DNA of 64,000 bases from Oceanospirillaceae bacterium. Lineage in GTDB: Bacteria; Pseudomonadota; Gammaproteobacteria; Pseudomonadales; Balneatricaceae. Of the stretch, positions 45,246-53,797 are shown in pieces. A program made the position numbers and the translations under genes. Numbering within the stretch: the stretch's first letter is position 1; each line of letters begins with the position of its first letter. Under the pieces are notes generated by a model. The model searched no databases. It worked only from the letters and a program-made list of their open reading frames with translations, and was not told the origin of the DNA. The stretch is from contig JABSQZ010000020.1 in NCBI GenBank assembly GCA_013215505.1, positions 1 to 64,000 on the forward strand. The letters run 5' to 3'.

Positions 45246-45271
45246 TATAAATTGTATGCCTACAATTTATA
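45246..45271. promoter_or_regulatory. 11-bp dyad operator between the MocR and LysE genes
   Basis: Perfect inverted repeat TATAAATTGTA (45246-45256) / TACAATTTATA (45261-45271) with a TGCC spacer. It lies in the divergent promoter region, 20 bp before the exporter start. It is the best candidate binding site of the MocR regulator. Confidence 0.7.
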
Positions 45272-45291
45272 TAAATCAAGAGGAAATTAAC

Positions 45292-45897
45292 TTGAACAGC
45301 GCACTGATCGATCTGGCTCCCACTTTGGCTTTGTTTTGCATGGTGACAACCCTGACTCCTGGGCCCAACAATATTTTATTGGCTCACTCTGGTGCTCACT
45401 TTGGTATCAGGAGAACCTTGCCCCATGTATTAGGCATTCGCTTTGGCATGACCGCCCTACACTTAACGATACTGTTTGGTTTAGGCGAGTTATTTAAAAC
45501 CTGGCCCAACTTACAGCAACTATTGAGTCTGCTCGCCTGTAGCTACATCATTTATATTGCGATTAAAATTGCCTGTAACAAAGCGCCAGACGGCAGTTCA
45601 AAAGGCGATCCTATGAGCTTTCTACAAGCTGCCTGTTTCCAGTTGATCAACCCAAAATCCTGGGCAATGCTACTGACAGCTAGCTCTGTTTTTACCCTGG
45701 AAAATGAATTGTTCTGGCCCTCAGCGATTCTAGGGCTGGTGTTATTTAATCTGGCAACTTTACCAGGCACTTTTATGTGGATCACTATCGGCAAGCTGGT
45801 AGCAAAGAAATTAGTCGAGCCAAAATTTAATCAACGCTTTAACTGGAGCATGAGCTTTTTGCTGTTACTGACATTGCCTATGCTGTTTTTGTCGTAG
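45292..45897 (+). CDS. LysE/RhtB-family exporter
   Basis: About 201 residues from a TTG at 45292 with GAGGAA six bases ahead. The ATG at 45229 would place the operator dyad inside the coding sequence and adds an un-family-like N-terminus. Family motif TLTPGPNNILLAHSGAHFGI follows the first helix, with INPKSWAMLLTASSVF in the middle. About six membrane helices. It exports an amino acid or relative, presumably under control of the divergent MocR protein. A second, unrelated-looking LysE gene lies at 18524-19144. Confidence 0.85.
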   Translation: MNSALIDLAPTLALFCMVTTLTPGPNNILLAHSGAHFGIRRTLPHVLGIRFGMTALHLTILFGLGELFKTWPNLQQLLSLLACSYIIYIAIKIACNKAPDGSSKGDPMSFLQAACFQLINPKSWAMLLTASSVFTLENELFWPSAILGLVLFNLATLPGTFMWITIGKLVAKKLVEPKFNQRFNWSMSFLLLLTLPMLFLS

Positions 45898-46014
45898 CAG
45901 TAGGAGATAAGTTTAGAGTAGCTAATCAAGTTCTCAGTTTAACCTATTAGCGTTATCTGGCGCGGCATCCAGTACCGTGAAAACGGTAACTACTATCTTT
46001 AAGAGGTCATTAGC

Positions 46015-46518
46015 ATGTTGGAATCTTTGAAAATGTTCACCCAGTATAAAGGCTGGGCAACCGAAACCAGTTACAGTGCCCTGGAGCAAGTGGCGGATGC
46101 TGAGTTACATAAACAGCGGCGGACTAATTTTAAAACTATAATCTCCACCTTGAATCATATCTATGTCGTTGATGATATTTTTAAAGCGCATCTGAGGGGC
46201 ACTCAACATCAGTATCAACAGAGAAATACTGAACAGCAGTTCTCCTTTAAAGAGTTATGGGATAAACAGCGGCAGATGGATGTATGGTATTTAGACTATG
46301 TAAATGCCTTAGGCGGTAAAGATTGTGCGCAGAGAATTAGCTTTGAATATGTGGGTGGGGGCGAAGGTAATATGAGCGTCGCTGAAATCATCTTGCACAT
46401 AGTCAATCACAATACTTACCATCGCGGTTTTGTCAGTGACATGATGTATCAGATACCGGCTAAGCCAACGGCCAATGATCTGACCGTATTTTTGCGGGAT
46501 CATTATAAGCCAATCTGA
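46015..46518 (+). CDS. DinB-family putative metal-dependent protein
   Basis: 167 residues forming the DinB four-helix bundle. The three metal His are expected in TLNHIYVVDDIF and in the pair ILHIVNHNTYHRG; the latter stretch is the most recognisable part. Members include thiol-dependent transferases such as bacillithiol S-transferase, and damage-induced proteins. Function here is open. The ribosome-binding site AAGAGG lies at 45999-46004. Confidence 0.8.
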   Translation: MLESLKMFTQYKGWATETSYSALEQVADAELHKQRRTNFKTIISTLNHIYVVDDIFKAHLRGTQHQYQQRNTEQQFSFKELWDKQRQMDVWYLDYVNALGGKDCAQRISFEYVGGGEGNMSVAEIILHIVNHNTYHRGFVSDMMYQIPAKPTANDLTVFLRDHYKPI

Positions 46519-46543
46519 CCTAGGGCCCAGAGGCTAATAACTG

Positions 46544-46571
46544 AGCCTGAATCCGCAGTGGCATTCAGGCT
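46544..46571. terminator. Hairpin downstream of the DinB gene
   Basis: 9-bp stem AGCCTGAAT (46544-46552) / ATTCAGGCT (46563-46571), followed by GATTTGATAAT and the heptamer array. No true T-tract. Confidence 0.45.
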
Positions 46572-46578
46572 GATTTGA

Positions 46579-46662
46579 TAATCCTTAATCCTTAATCCTT
46601 AATCCTTAATCCTTAATCTTTAATCTTTAATCCTTAATCTTTAATCTTTAATCTTTAATCTT
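46579..46662. repeat. Heptamer array, 12 copies of TAATCYT
   Basis: Twelve consecutive 7-bp units with no gaps: units 1-5 and 8 are TAATCCT, units 6, 7 and 9-12 are TAATCTT. The array overlaps the stop codon of the HD-GYP gene (TTA at 46655-46657 on this strand). Confidence 0.92.
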
Positions 46663-48103
46663 TAAACTCTAATGCGATCTCAACAAACCTCTGTTCCAGC
46701 TTTAAAAATACATCGATTATGGTCGGGTCAAAATGACTGCCATTACCTTCAATGATAATAGATTTTGCTTTGTCATGGCTAAAAGCTGGTTTGTATACCC
46801 GTTTGGTAATCAGTGCATCATAGACATCTGCCAATGCCATCAGGCGACCTGATAGGGGGATTTTCTCTTCCCTGAGGCCATTTGGATAGCCGCTACCATC
46901 CCACTTTTCATGATGGGTAAGGCTGATATCCCGGGCGACAGACAGAAATGAGGTACCGCCTGAATCGCCTTTGGCTCGCTCCAGCGCGTCGGCACCTATC
47001 TGCGGGTGCTGTTTCATAATAGAAAATTCTTCATCCGTTAACTTGCCGGGTTTTAGTAAAATGCTATCGGGTATTCCCACTTTGCCAATATCGTGTAATG
47101 GTGCCGACTTGAACAGCAATTCTATGCTGTAGTCATCCAGTTCAGCAGCGTATTTGGGGTTTTTCCTCAACTCCAGCGCCAGTGCTTTAACATAATTTTG
47201 GGTGCGCATTATATGCCCGCCGGTCTCGTTATCGCGGGTTTCTGCCAGTGTCGCTAAGCTGAGAATACAGATATCGCGGGTCAGGTTTATCTCGCGACTC
47301 TGCTCGGTCAGTGCCGAGATCATCACATTAGTATGCTGGGCTATAAGGCCAAACTCATCGTTGCTGATAACCGCGACCTGAGAGGATAAATCACCACGAG
47401 TGACTTGCGTTAAGACGCAGTTTTGGGTGCTGATAAACGCTTTTAAATTTCTTGAGTAAGACAGAATAATCAGCAATACGTAGGCCATCATCACACAGAT
47501 GACAAATATTACTTCCCCGAGGATATAAGCTTTGGCCATTTTCAGGTCAATGCCTGGGTCTCTGTTTATCAACCAATGCAAATCCTTGTTGATGACTAAT
47601 ACCACCACAAAGACAATTGATAACAGGCAGATGGTGGCGAACCAGCTAAATTTTTTGGTCAGCGGATAGGGGTTGTTATCCGGTGTTAAGTGTCGATTAG
47701 ATTTTTTCAGCGCTGTACCTATGTTGAATTCTCTAAACAGTGATAAATCACAGCTGATAAAAAATCCCAAAATGATGATACCCAGCAGGACTTTTATTTC
47801 ACTTTCCAGTGGGAAGTTATGTACTACTTTGTTATAGCCTGCCAAAGCCAGGGCAATGCCGGTAAATAATACTAAATCCAATATAAACTGATGTTTAGCT
47901 TGTTTTTTTAATTCCACATTACTCAGCTTCTGCTCCAGGGAGAACCTTGCCAGCAATGCCAGACAAAACATGATTAAGATAGGGGCAAGTAGGGCAGTTA
48001 AGCTTAGGGACTCTATAAATGGACAGACGTTAATGCCGTATACCGCGAATATTAGGGCGGCAAGTGCGTAGTGACCAGTGCTTCTGATTAATGTTGAATT
48101 CAT
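46655..48103 (-). CDS. Membrane-bound HD-GYP c-di-GMP phosphodiesterase
   Basis: 482 residues. About seven membrane helices in residues 8-225, with a HAMP-like linker (residues about 225-275, LTQVTRGDLSSQVAVISNDE). The HD-GYP domain follows: TRDNETGGHIMRTQNYV, the HD pair in SAPLHDIGKVGIPD, HHEKWDGSGYPNG for the GYP triad and ALADVYDALITKRVYK. It should hydrolyse c-di-GMP at the inner membrane; the signal sensed is unknown. It is divergent from the curli-like locus, consistent with control of surface fibres by c-di-GMP. Its stop codon lies within the heptamer array. Confidence 0.92.
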   Translation of the reverse strand: MNSTLIRSTGHYALAALIFAVYGINVCPFIESLSLTALLAPILIMFCLALLARFSLEQKLSNVELKKQAKHQFILDLVLFTGIALALAGYNKVVHNFPLESEIKVLLGIIILGFFISCDLSLFREFNIGTALKKSNRHLTPDNNPYPLTKKFSWFATICLLSIVFVVVLVINKDLHWLINRDPGIDLKMAKAYILGEVIFVICVMMAYVLLIILSYSRNLKAFISTQNCVLTQVTRGDLSSQVAVISNDEFGLIAQHTNVMISALTEQSREINLTRDICILSLATLAETRDNETGGHIMRTQNYVKALALELRKNPKYAAELDDYSIELLFKSAPLHDIGKVGIPDSILLKPGKLTDEEFSIMKQHPQIGADALERAKGDSGGTSFLSVARDISLTHHEKWDGSGYPNGLREEKIPLSGRLMALADVYDALITKRVYKPAFSHDKAKSIIIEGNGSHFDPTIIDVFLKLEQRFVEIALEFKD

Positions 48104-48608
48104 GGTGTCTCAGTAGATAATTAATGGCGATCAGAGGTTTTACAAGCAAGCTAAATGCCTCTATATTTTACCCAAATAACATGGGATAGGCATTAAGAAT
48201 AAGTGGGGTAATTAGTTGGAAGTTGGAAGTGGGAAGTGGGAAGTGGGAAGTTGGAAGTTGGAAGTTGGAAGTTGGAAGTTGGAAGTTGGAAGTTGGAAGT
48301 TGGAAGTTGTGGGGGGCGTTGGGGTTTTTGAGAATGTTGCTGTTGGGCTCTAGCTACTCTGTATTTATCAGTGGGATAGGAATCTGTTAAGTTATATGAA
48401 CATAATATAAATTACTTTCATTTCTGTTGCTTTAGATATACTCTAACTCGGTCATGGATGATAAACACAATAGACTTCATAAAAATGAGAATAAAGTAAG
48501 TGCAAATTGTTGGCGCACTCGTTGTCCCTCAACTGATTGAAATCCAGCGTAACTCTGAAATGATGTAGCTATTTTTTTCTTTTATATTAAGGATAGGATG
48601 AATTAAAA
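48104..48608. other. Divergent spacer between HD-GYP and the curli-like operon
   Basis: 505 bp containing the 13-copy heptamer array and, after it, AT-rich DNA that presumably carries the operon promoter (for example TTATATGAACATAATATAAAT near 48,392). No gene seen. Confidence 0.4.
48215..48305. repeat. Heptamer array, 13 copies of GTKGGAA
   Basis: Thirteen gapless units: two GTTGGAA, three GTGGGAA, then eight GTTGGAA. The reverse-complement heptamer occurs at 35321-35341. It lies 304 bp upstream of the curli-like first gene and 111 bp upstream of the HD-GYP start. Confidence 0.95.
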
Positions 48609-49109
48609 ATGAGAAATTTCACGTGTATTTCTGTCGCTTTGCTTCTTGCATTGCCCGCTGTCGCTATGGCTGATGATTATATGATAAATCAGAACATTAA
48701 CATTTTAGATTTAGGAGACATCACACAGTCAAGAGGTGGCAGTAACATACAGGCACTTAACAACGCAGAACTTAATTCAACCTCTGGAAAGGTCGAGCAG
48801 AAAGCTGTATTTACCAATTTCAATGCTATACAAACTAAGGGGGCTGAAAATTTACAAGCTATCAACAGGGTAGTATTAGATGATACTGGACATGGCACTA
48901 GAATCGTTCAGGAAGTGGAAGCCGATGTCATAAGATTGACACAAGAAGGCGGCAATGATAATCAGCAAGCTGCTAACTATGCAGAATTTGCAGGCGATGC
49001 TCATTTTGTGTCTATTGCTCAGACTGTCAGTGCTGATGATGTTTACATGAAGCAAATTGGCGGTAATGATAACTTGCAAAGTCTGAATAGTATCAAATTG
49101 CTGAGATGA
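48609..49109 (+). CDS. Curlin-like repeat protein, candidate secreted amyloid subunit
   Basis: 166 residues. Signal peptide at about 1-21 (ISVALLLALPAVAMA, cut before DDYM). The mature part has four exact copies of Q-x2-G-x2-N-x-Q-x2-N, starting at Q40, Q75, Q112 and Q149, so spaced 35, 37 and 37. Between them a second strand-like unit recurs around Q64, Q101 and Q138. Curlin repeats use Gln and Asn ladders with Gly turns in the same way, but with a period of about 22. No cysteine after the signal peptide. The stop overlaps the next start (ATGA). A CsgG-like gene completes the unit. I infer a functional-amyloid subunit; other repeat adhesins are possible. Confidence 0.65.
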   Translation: MRNFTCISVALLLALPAVAMADDYMINQNINILDLGDITQSRGGSNIQALNNAELNSTSGKVEQKAVFTNFNAIQTKGAENLQAINRVVLDDTGHGTRIVQEVEADVIRLTQEGGNDNQQAANYAEFAGDAHFVSIAQTVSADDVYMKQIGGNDNLQSLNSIKLLR

Positions 49110-49438
49110 AACCGTTTATAATTTTACTTATCTCATTTATAGCACAGTTATCATGGGGGGAGGGGAACTCAACATTCCCCAAAATCCCCCTCCCTGATAA
49201 ATCATACAGTGCTAGAAACATGATCTCTCAAGCTAAAGTGACTAGGTCGGAGACTAAGACTGACGGCTATAAAGTAACAGGTCCTGATGGAAAAGAGTTT
49301 TTTGTTGATGATATAGACCATCCCACTAAAGCTTTTTACGGTGTTTATATCGATTTTGATAATGACGATATTTTACAATCTCAGATAGATATTGAAATAA
49401 ATATCGATATTGACAGTATAAATTTCTTTGGATTATAG
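49106..49438 (+). CDS. Small secreted protein of the curli-like locus, unknown family
   Basis: 110 residues with a signal peptide at about 1-18 (FIILLISFIAQLSWG). The mature protein is about 90 residues and acidic at the end (FDNDDILQSQIDIEINIDID, about 79-98). I do not recognise it as CsgE, CsgF or CsgC. Its four-base overlap with the curlin-like gene and the eight-base gap to the CsgG-like gene place it firmly in the operon. It may be an accessory or chaperone factor of fibre export. Confidence 0.6.
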   Translation: MKPFIILLISFIAQLSWGEGNSTFPKIPLPDKSYSARNMISQAKVTRSETKTDGYKVTGPDGKEFFVDDIDHPTKAFYGVYIDFDNDDILQSQIDIEINIDIDSINFFGL

Positions 49439-49446
49439 GGTTTGTT

Positions 49447-50328
49447 ATGAAATATCAGGTCTTTGTTTTGTGTTTTATTTTTTTTATTGAAGGCTGTAGT
49501 AATACACAAGTCGCATTTCAAAATGTCAGTTCAGTGCCTGTTAAATCAACCACGAGTTTAAGCAATGTTTTAGCTTGTACCAAAGAAAAAATAGCGACGC
49601 ACAACCAAAATACCGCCTACCTTATTATCGTAAGAGAGATGGTTGACGGCACTGTCAGAGAGAGAAGTACCAGTGATGGGCCGCTTGGCGATGCAGGAGT
49701 GCATCAGTTACAAGGCGCATTGGTTAGCTTATTAACCACTGAAAAAGCGATAATTGTTGATAATCAGCCATCAATGTTTTCAAAGTACAATAGAGGATCC
49801 ATTGGCTTAAATAAGTTCGGAGTACCCAAGAATGGGGCGCAACTTGCCTATAAAGAATCGATGTTAAATTATGTTAATGCCATAAGAACAGGTAAGGGCA
49901 TCCGATCTGCAGAGTCTATTGTTATTTTAACGGTATCGGGCGCTTTTACGCGGATAGACTCCGCCAACCTAGCTAATGATGGATACGGTTTAACTTTCGG
50001 GGCTAATGGTAGCGGTGGTAAAGGAGATCTTGAATTTGGCACATCTGTGTCTAAGAAAGTCATTTCTTTAAGTATAAATTTAATCAGACCTATGCTTAAT
50101 ACCGTTATCAAGTCCCAATCATTCGATCTTGAATTTTCTAATTCATCCAAAAAATATAATCTTAAAGGGACTGTAGGAGAAGTTGATTTAGGTTTAGCGC
50201 TTTCCAATACAAGTATAGAAAGTATGCACAGTGCCCAGCAAACTTTAATCGATGCCTCAGCTATCTGGCTGGTTGAAAGTCTTTTTTCTGGGGCTACGAC
50301 ATCGTGTTTAACTGCAGAAATAGTATAG
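49447..50328 (+). CDS. CsgG/HfaB-like outer-membrane lipoprotein
   Basis: 293 residues. The N-terminus MKYQVFVLCFIFFIEGCSNT carries a lipobox-like IEGC (Glu at -2 is unusual), predicting a lipidated Cys17. In the middle, VILTVSGAFTRIDSANL and the following Gly-rich strand FGANGSGG resemble the CsgG core, where GA-x-T-x-x-D-S is followed by a Gly-rich hairpin. Further matching strands ISLSINLIRPMLNTVIKSQ and a final helix MHSAQQTLIDASAIWLVE are in CsgG order. Length is close to CsgG (about 277) and HfaB. CsgG forms the outer-membrane export pore for curlin. This is fold-level recognition by eye, so moderate certainty. Confidence 0.6.
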   Translation: MKYQVFVLCFIFFIEGCSNTQVAFQNVSSVPVKSTTSLSNVLACTKEKIATHNQNTAYLIIVREMVDGTVRERSTSDGPLGDAGVHQLQGALVSLLTTEKAIIVDNQPSMFSKYNRGSIGLNKFGVPKNGAQLAYKESMLNYVNAIRTGKGIRSAESIVILTVSGAFTRIDSANLANDGYGLTFGANGSGGKGDLEFGTSVSKKVISLSINLIRPMLNTVIKSQSFDLEFSNSSKKYNLKGTVGEVDLGLALSNTSIESMHSAQQTLIDASAIWLVESLFSGATTSCLTAEIV

Positions 50329-50449
50329 CTGATGGTAGAGAGTTTTCTGCAGATAGCGGCACAAAGCTATTTCAACTAGCAGACGGTTTATGAAGTAGCT
50401 CGCTGCTCAATAACTTTTAGAGTGCTGCGCTGATCAGTAGAAAGCCAAC

Positions 50450-52219
50450 TTACACTCCTCTTCGCTGCAACATCTGCAAAATCTGGGTAAAGATTGAATT
50501 TTCCATTTTATCCGGGATCTGCAAGGCTAAGCTGTGACGATAGTAAGGGCTCAAGTCCAGTCCAAAGCCCAGGGCATAGAGTTCGATATCAGCGCTGTTC
50601 TCCAACATAGTGGCCACCTGGCGCAAGTGGTTGTCCAGATAGTTGTTAGTATTAGTCTGATGGGTGGCGCTCTCCATCGGGCAGCCATCGGATAAGACGA
50701 TTAATATGCGTCGCTGTTCTGGTCTTGCCTGCATACGCTTTGCCGCCCACAGCAGTGCTTCTCCATCGACCCCCTCGCGAAATAAATCAGCCTTTAACAT
50801 TGCCCCTAAGCCCCGCTTAGCCCGTTGCAGTTTTGTGTCGGCATCTTTGTAAATAATGTGGCGGGTTTCACATAAACGGCCGGGGTTTTCTGGACGCATT
50901 TGCCGCATCCACTGTTTGTAGCTTTTACCTCCCTGCCAGGATTTAGTGGTAAAACCTAACACTTCGGTACTGGCTCCCGCCATTTCCAGAGCTTTAGTTA
51001 AAATGTAGATAAGCGTAGAAATAGCGTGAATGTGCTCTTTCATCGAGCCTGAATTATCCATCAACAGTGTCACCAGGCAATTACCGCTGGGCAGCTGCCG
51101 CTGGCTGCGAAATATATTGCGGTAGCCTGGAGTAGTGACAATGGTATTTAATTTACGACCATCTATGTAGCCCTGTTCGAGTGAAAACTCCCAGCCGCTA
51201 TCTTGCTCTCCAGGGAGGATCGCCGCCAGTTCACGGGCTAATCGAGGGATATTAATCGCTTGGTTTTTCAGTAATTTTGCCTGTGTTTTACTGAAATCAT
51301 CTAGCTGCGAGTTTAAAACCAGCTGCTCGGCTTTAACAATTTGGTCATTGTTGCGGGTAAATATTTGATAGTTGTTCAGCTGCTCGATTATCTGTCGCAC
51401 AGCAGTGCTATCAGGTCTTTTTCCCGCCACTGAAATCTCGCTGTTGTCATCGGTTTCAGGTTCCAGAAATAAGCTGAAACTTGCCCCAGAATTATTAGCA
51501 GCGCTCTCGCTTTGTTCGGTATCAGCATCGCTATCGTCAATCAGACTATCCATCACTTCAACAATGACTAACGCATGGCGGGCAAAGACAGCTTGATCGC
51601 GGGTGTTCTTACGCATTCCCATCAGGGCACCGCCTATGTGCCTGGCGATCATCATGCGCATCGACTCGATTAAATCTTCGCTCTGGTGATTCATTGGTAA
51701 ACTGGTAAGGCGGCACCAGACAACCTGAGCGACAGTGAATACCATTAAGCCCATTTGGTTTTCGACCGTGTCAGAGGCGCAAAATTGGCGGCACCACTGA
51801 CGAAATCGATGCTCGAGATTGTTTCGGGTTCCAGGCTGTAAATCGCTGACCAGTGATTCAGTGCGCAATTGTTCTAATAGTTCAAACACCAGCTGGCCAA
51901 TGTTACTCTTTGGCATTAATTGCTGGTGCAGTTGTGCATCACTGTGTTTGAGTCGCAGAGCAATGGCATCTGCGGCACCGCGAAAAGATTGATAGTTATC
52001 TCGGGTTAAATCAGGGCGCAAATGCGGCGCTCGTATCTGCGCCGATTGGCCATTAACTTCTGGACGCTGACCGCGAAATTGAAAACTACTACAGCCGCTA
52101 TTGGCGCGAACAGTCGCGCTGCAGAGCTTTTCTACATGTTGCTGTAGTTTCTCTATGCGCATGTCCGGGTTGTCGATAGGCGCCTTGTCGGTATTTTGCA
52201 GAGTATCAGTGACGGCCAT
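50450..52219 (-). CDS. cobT: CobT-like VWA-domain subunit of aerobic cobaltochelatase
   Basis: 589 residues. A CobT N-terminal region with an acidic linker (about 225-260, DDSDADTEQSESAANNS) precedes a C-terminal VWA domain. The VWA metal site is complete: LLMDNSGSMKEH, then Thr in LGFTTKSW and Asp in VLSDGCPME. With CobS it forms the chaperone part of cobalt insertion into hydrogenobyrinate diamide. It overlaps the end of cobS by 14 bp. Neither cobN nor other cobalamin genes are in the window. Confidence 0.85.
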   Translation of the reverse strand: MAVTDTLQNTDKAPIDNPDMRIEKLQQHVEKLCSATVRANSGCSSFQFRGQRPEVNGQSAQIRAPHLRPDLTRDNYQSFRGAADAIALRLKHSDAQLHQQLMPKSNIGQLVFELLEQLRTESLVSDLQPGTRNNLEHRFRQWCRQFCASDTVENQMGLMVFTVAQVVWCRLTSLPMNHQSEDLIESMRMMIARHIGGALMGMRKNTRDQAVFARHALVIVEVMDSLIDDSDADTEQSESAANNSGASFSLFLEPETDDNSEISVAGKRPDSTAVRQIIEQLNNYQIFTRNNDQIVKAEQLVLNSQLDDFSKTQAKLLKNQAINIPRLARELAAILPGEQDSGWEFSLEQGYIDGRKLNTIVTTPGYRNIFRSQRQLPSGNCLVTLLMDNSGSMKEHIHAISTLIYILTKALEMAGASTEVLGFTTKSWQGGKSYKQWMRQMRPENPGRLCETRHIIYKDADTKLQRAKRGLGAMLKADLFREGVDGEALLWAAKRMQARPEQRRILIVLSDGCPMESATHQTNTNNYLDNHLRQVATMLENSADIELYALGFGLDLSPYYRHSLALQIPDKMENSIFTQILQMLQRRGV

Positions 52220-53204
52220 CAGCCATCACCTGATTTGCTCTGCTAGCCCAGGATTCAGTCAGTTCCATATCGAAACAGCGCTGGAAAAACTCGGCGATAA
52301 TTGCTCGCTCGGCCTCGTCGCACTTGTTTAGAAAAGAAAGTCGAAAGGCCACTGCTGGATCATCAAAGATATCAATATTCTCAGCCCAGGAGATCACGGT
52401 CCGCGGTGACATCAAGGTTGAGATATCACCAGCTGCAAAACTATTGCGGGTCATTTTCGCCACTTCCAGCATCGACATGATCAGTGAGTCCGGGATAGCG
52501 TTGGCGAAATTTTTGCACTTGCCGCGGATAATCTGCAGCTCATCCTCAGCCGGTAAATAACTTAAATTTGTCACTATATCCCAGCGATCCATCTGCGCCT
52601 GGTTGACCATCTGGGTACCGTGATAAAGGCCGTTGCTGTTACCTAAACCTATAGTGTTAGCTGTGGCGAAAAGCCTAAATTGTGAATGTGGGGTGATGAC
52701 TTCATTTTGATCGAGCAACGTAAACTTGCCGTCGCGCTCCAGTAATCGCTGAATGACAAACATGACTTCAGGACGCCCGGCATCAAACTCATCAAAGATT
52801 AGCGCGGTGGGGCGGCGCAGCGCCCAAGGTAGTATTCCCTCCTGAAATTCAGTGATCTGCTTGCCATCGCGGATCACTATCGTATCTTTACCCACCAGAT
52901 CCAGACGGCTGATGTGTCCGTCTAAATTGATGCGCACACAGGGCCAGTTGAGACGCGCCGCTATTTGTTCTATGTGGGTCGACTTACCAGTGCCGTGTAG
53001 TCCCTGCACCATCACTCGACGATTTCGGCTGAAACCAGCCAGGATAGCCAAGGTTACTTCTGGATTAAATACATAATTCGGGTCAATTTCCGGCACGTGC
53101 TCATCGGCATAACTGTATGCCGGTACCTTTAGTCGGGAATTAATTGAAAAAACCTCACAGACCGATAGCATTAAGTCTGGTTGATCTATTTGAATGTCTG
53201 ACAT
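52206..53204 (-). CDS. cobS: CobS-like AAA+ ATPase of aerobic cobaltochelatase
   Basis: 332 residues from ATG 53204, preceded by GGAAG; this equals the length I recall for Pseudomonas CobS. The frame is open to 53240, but the extra 12 residues are not family-like. Walker A is GLHGTGKST at about 68-76, Walker B ALIFDEFDAG, and sensor region LFATANTIGLGN. It works with CobT as an AAA+ ring that drives metal insertion by CobN. cobT follows with overlap. If CobN is absent from the genome, the pair may serve another chelatase-like complex. Confidence 0.9.
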   Translation of the reverse strand: MSDIQIDQPDLMLSVCEVFSINSRLKVPAYSYADEHVPEIDPNYVFNPEVTLAILAGFSRNRRVMVQGLHGTGKSTHIEQIAARLNWPCVRINLDGHISRLDLVGKDTIVIRDGKQITEFQEGILPWALRRPTALIFDEFDAGRPEVMFVIQRLLERDGKFTLLDQNEVITPHSQFRLFATANTIGLGNSNGLYHGTQMVNQAQMDRWDIVTNLSYLPAEDELQIIRGKCKNFANAIPDSLIMSMLEVAKMTRNSFAAGDISTLMSPRTVISWAENIDIFDDPAVAFRLSFLNKCDEAERAIIAEFFQRCFDMELTESWASRANQVMADGRH

Positions 53205-53797
53205 GTACGCTTCCATGATGAGAATTACTAGCTTAAACAATTATATAAGCAGTTTCTGCAAGTACCAGAACCAGTGGTAGAGAATCGATATGGCCAAGGG
53301 CATTCATCTCTGGATCTACACTTTGTTAAAAATTGGCCTTTGCTTCAAGGGTCGCAAATTTCTAAGCTATAGTCGGTAATGGGAACTGTATAGAAATTAT
53401 TTAAATTCTAATCGCTTTAAAGGGTACAGTTTAAGTTTGAGCGACAATGGCTGTCAATAAGCAGGTCGTAAAACAGTTTTTTATATAGTTTTTAATATAT
53501 TAGCTGGTAATGATGAGAACCTGCCGACACCTTTAAATCATTTATTAGTGTTATCAAGTATAACATTAACAAAGAATTAATATTGCTTTCATGGACTTAC
53601 TCGAACAATTACAGTGTTAAAACCCTGCGACCAGTTACATGCTATATTTTATATATGAGTATGATATAACCTTATAACCAAAAATAATGATAATAAAATG
53701 TTCTAGCCTTAAACATTAATCTGATAGCGCGAAGCCCGTTTATGGCTTTGCATTATTGGCGTTAATCTTAGTGATAGACACAGCTTGGACCACCAAA
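53205..53797. other. Divergent spacer between cobS and soeA
   Basis: 593 bp, AT-rich. I looked for a cobalamin riboswitch upstream of cobS and found no B12 box. A short stem GCGAAGCC / GGCTTTGC at about 53,728-53,750 precedes soeA; its role is unclear. No ORF or repeat. Confidence 0.35.

Noticed and set aside
48215-48305. CRISPR array
   Set aside because: The repeats are 7-bp units in direct contact with no spacers.
53205-53797. Possible cobalamin riboswitch upstream of cobS
   Set aside because: CCACTGG occurs near 53,270 on the minus strand, but the B12-box consensus and surrounding stems are absent.
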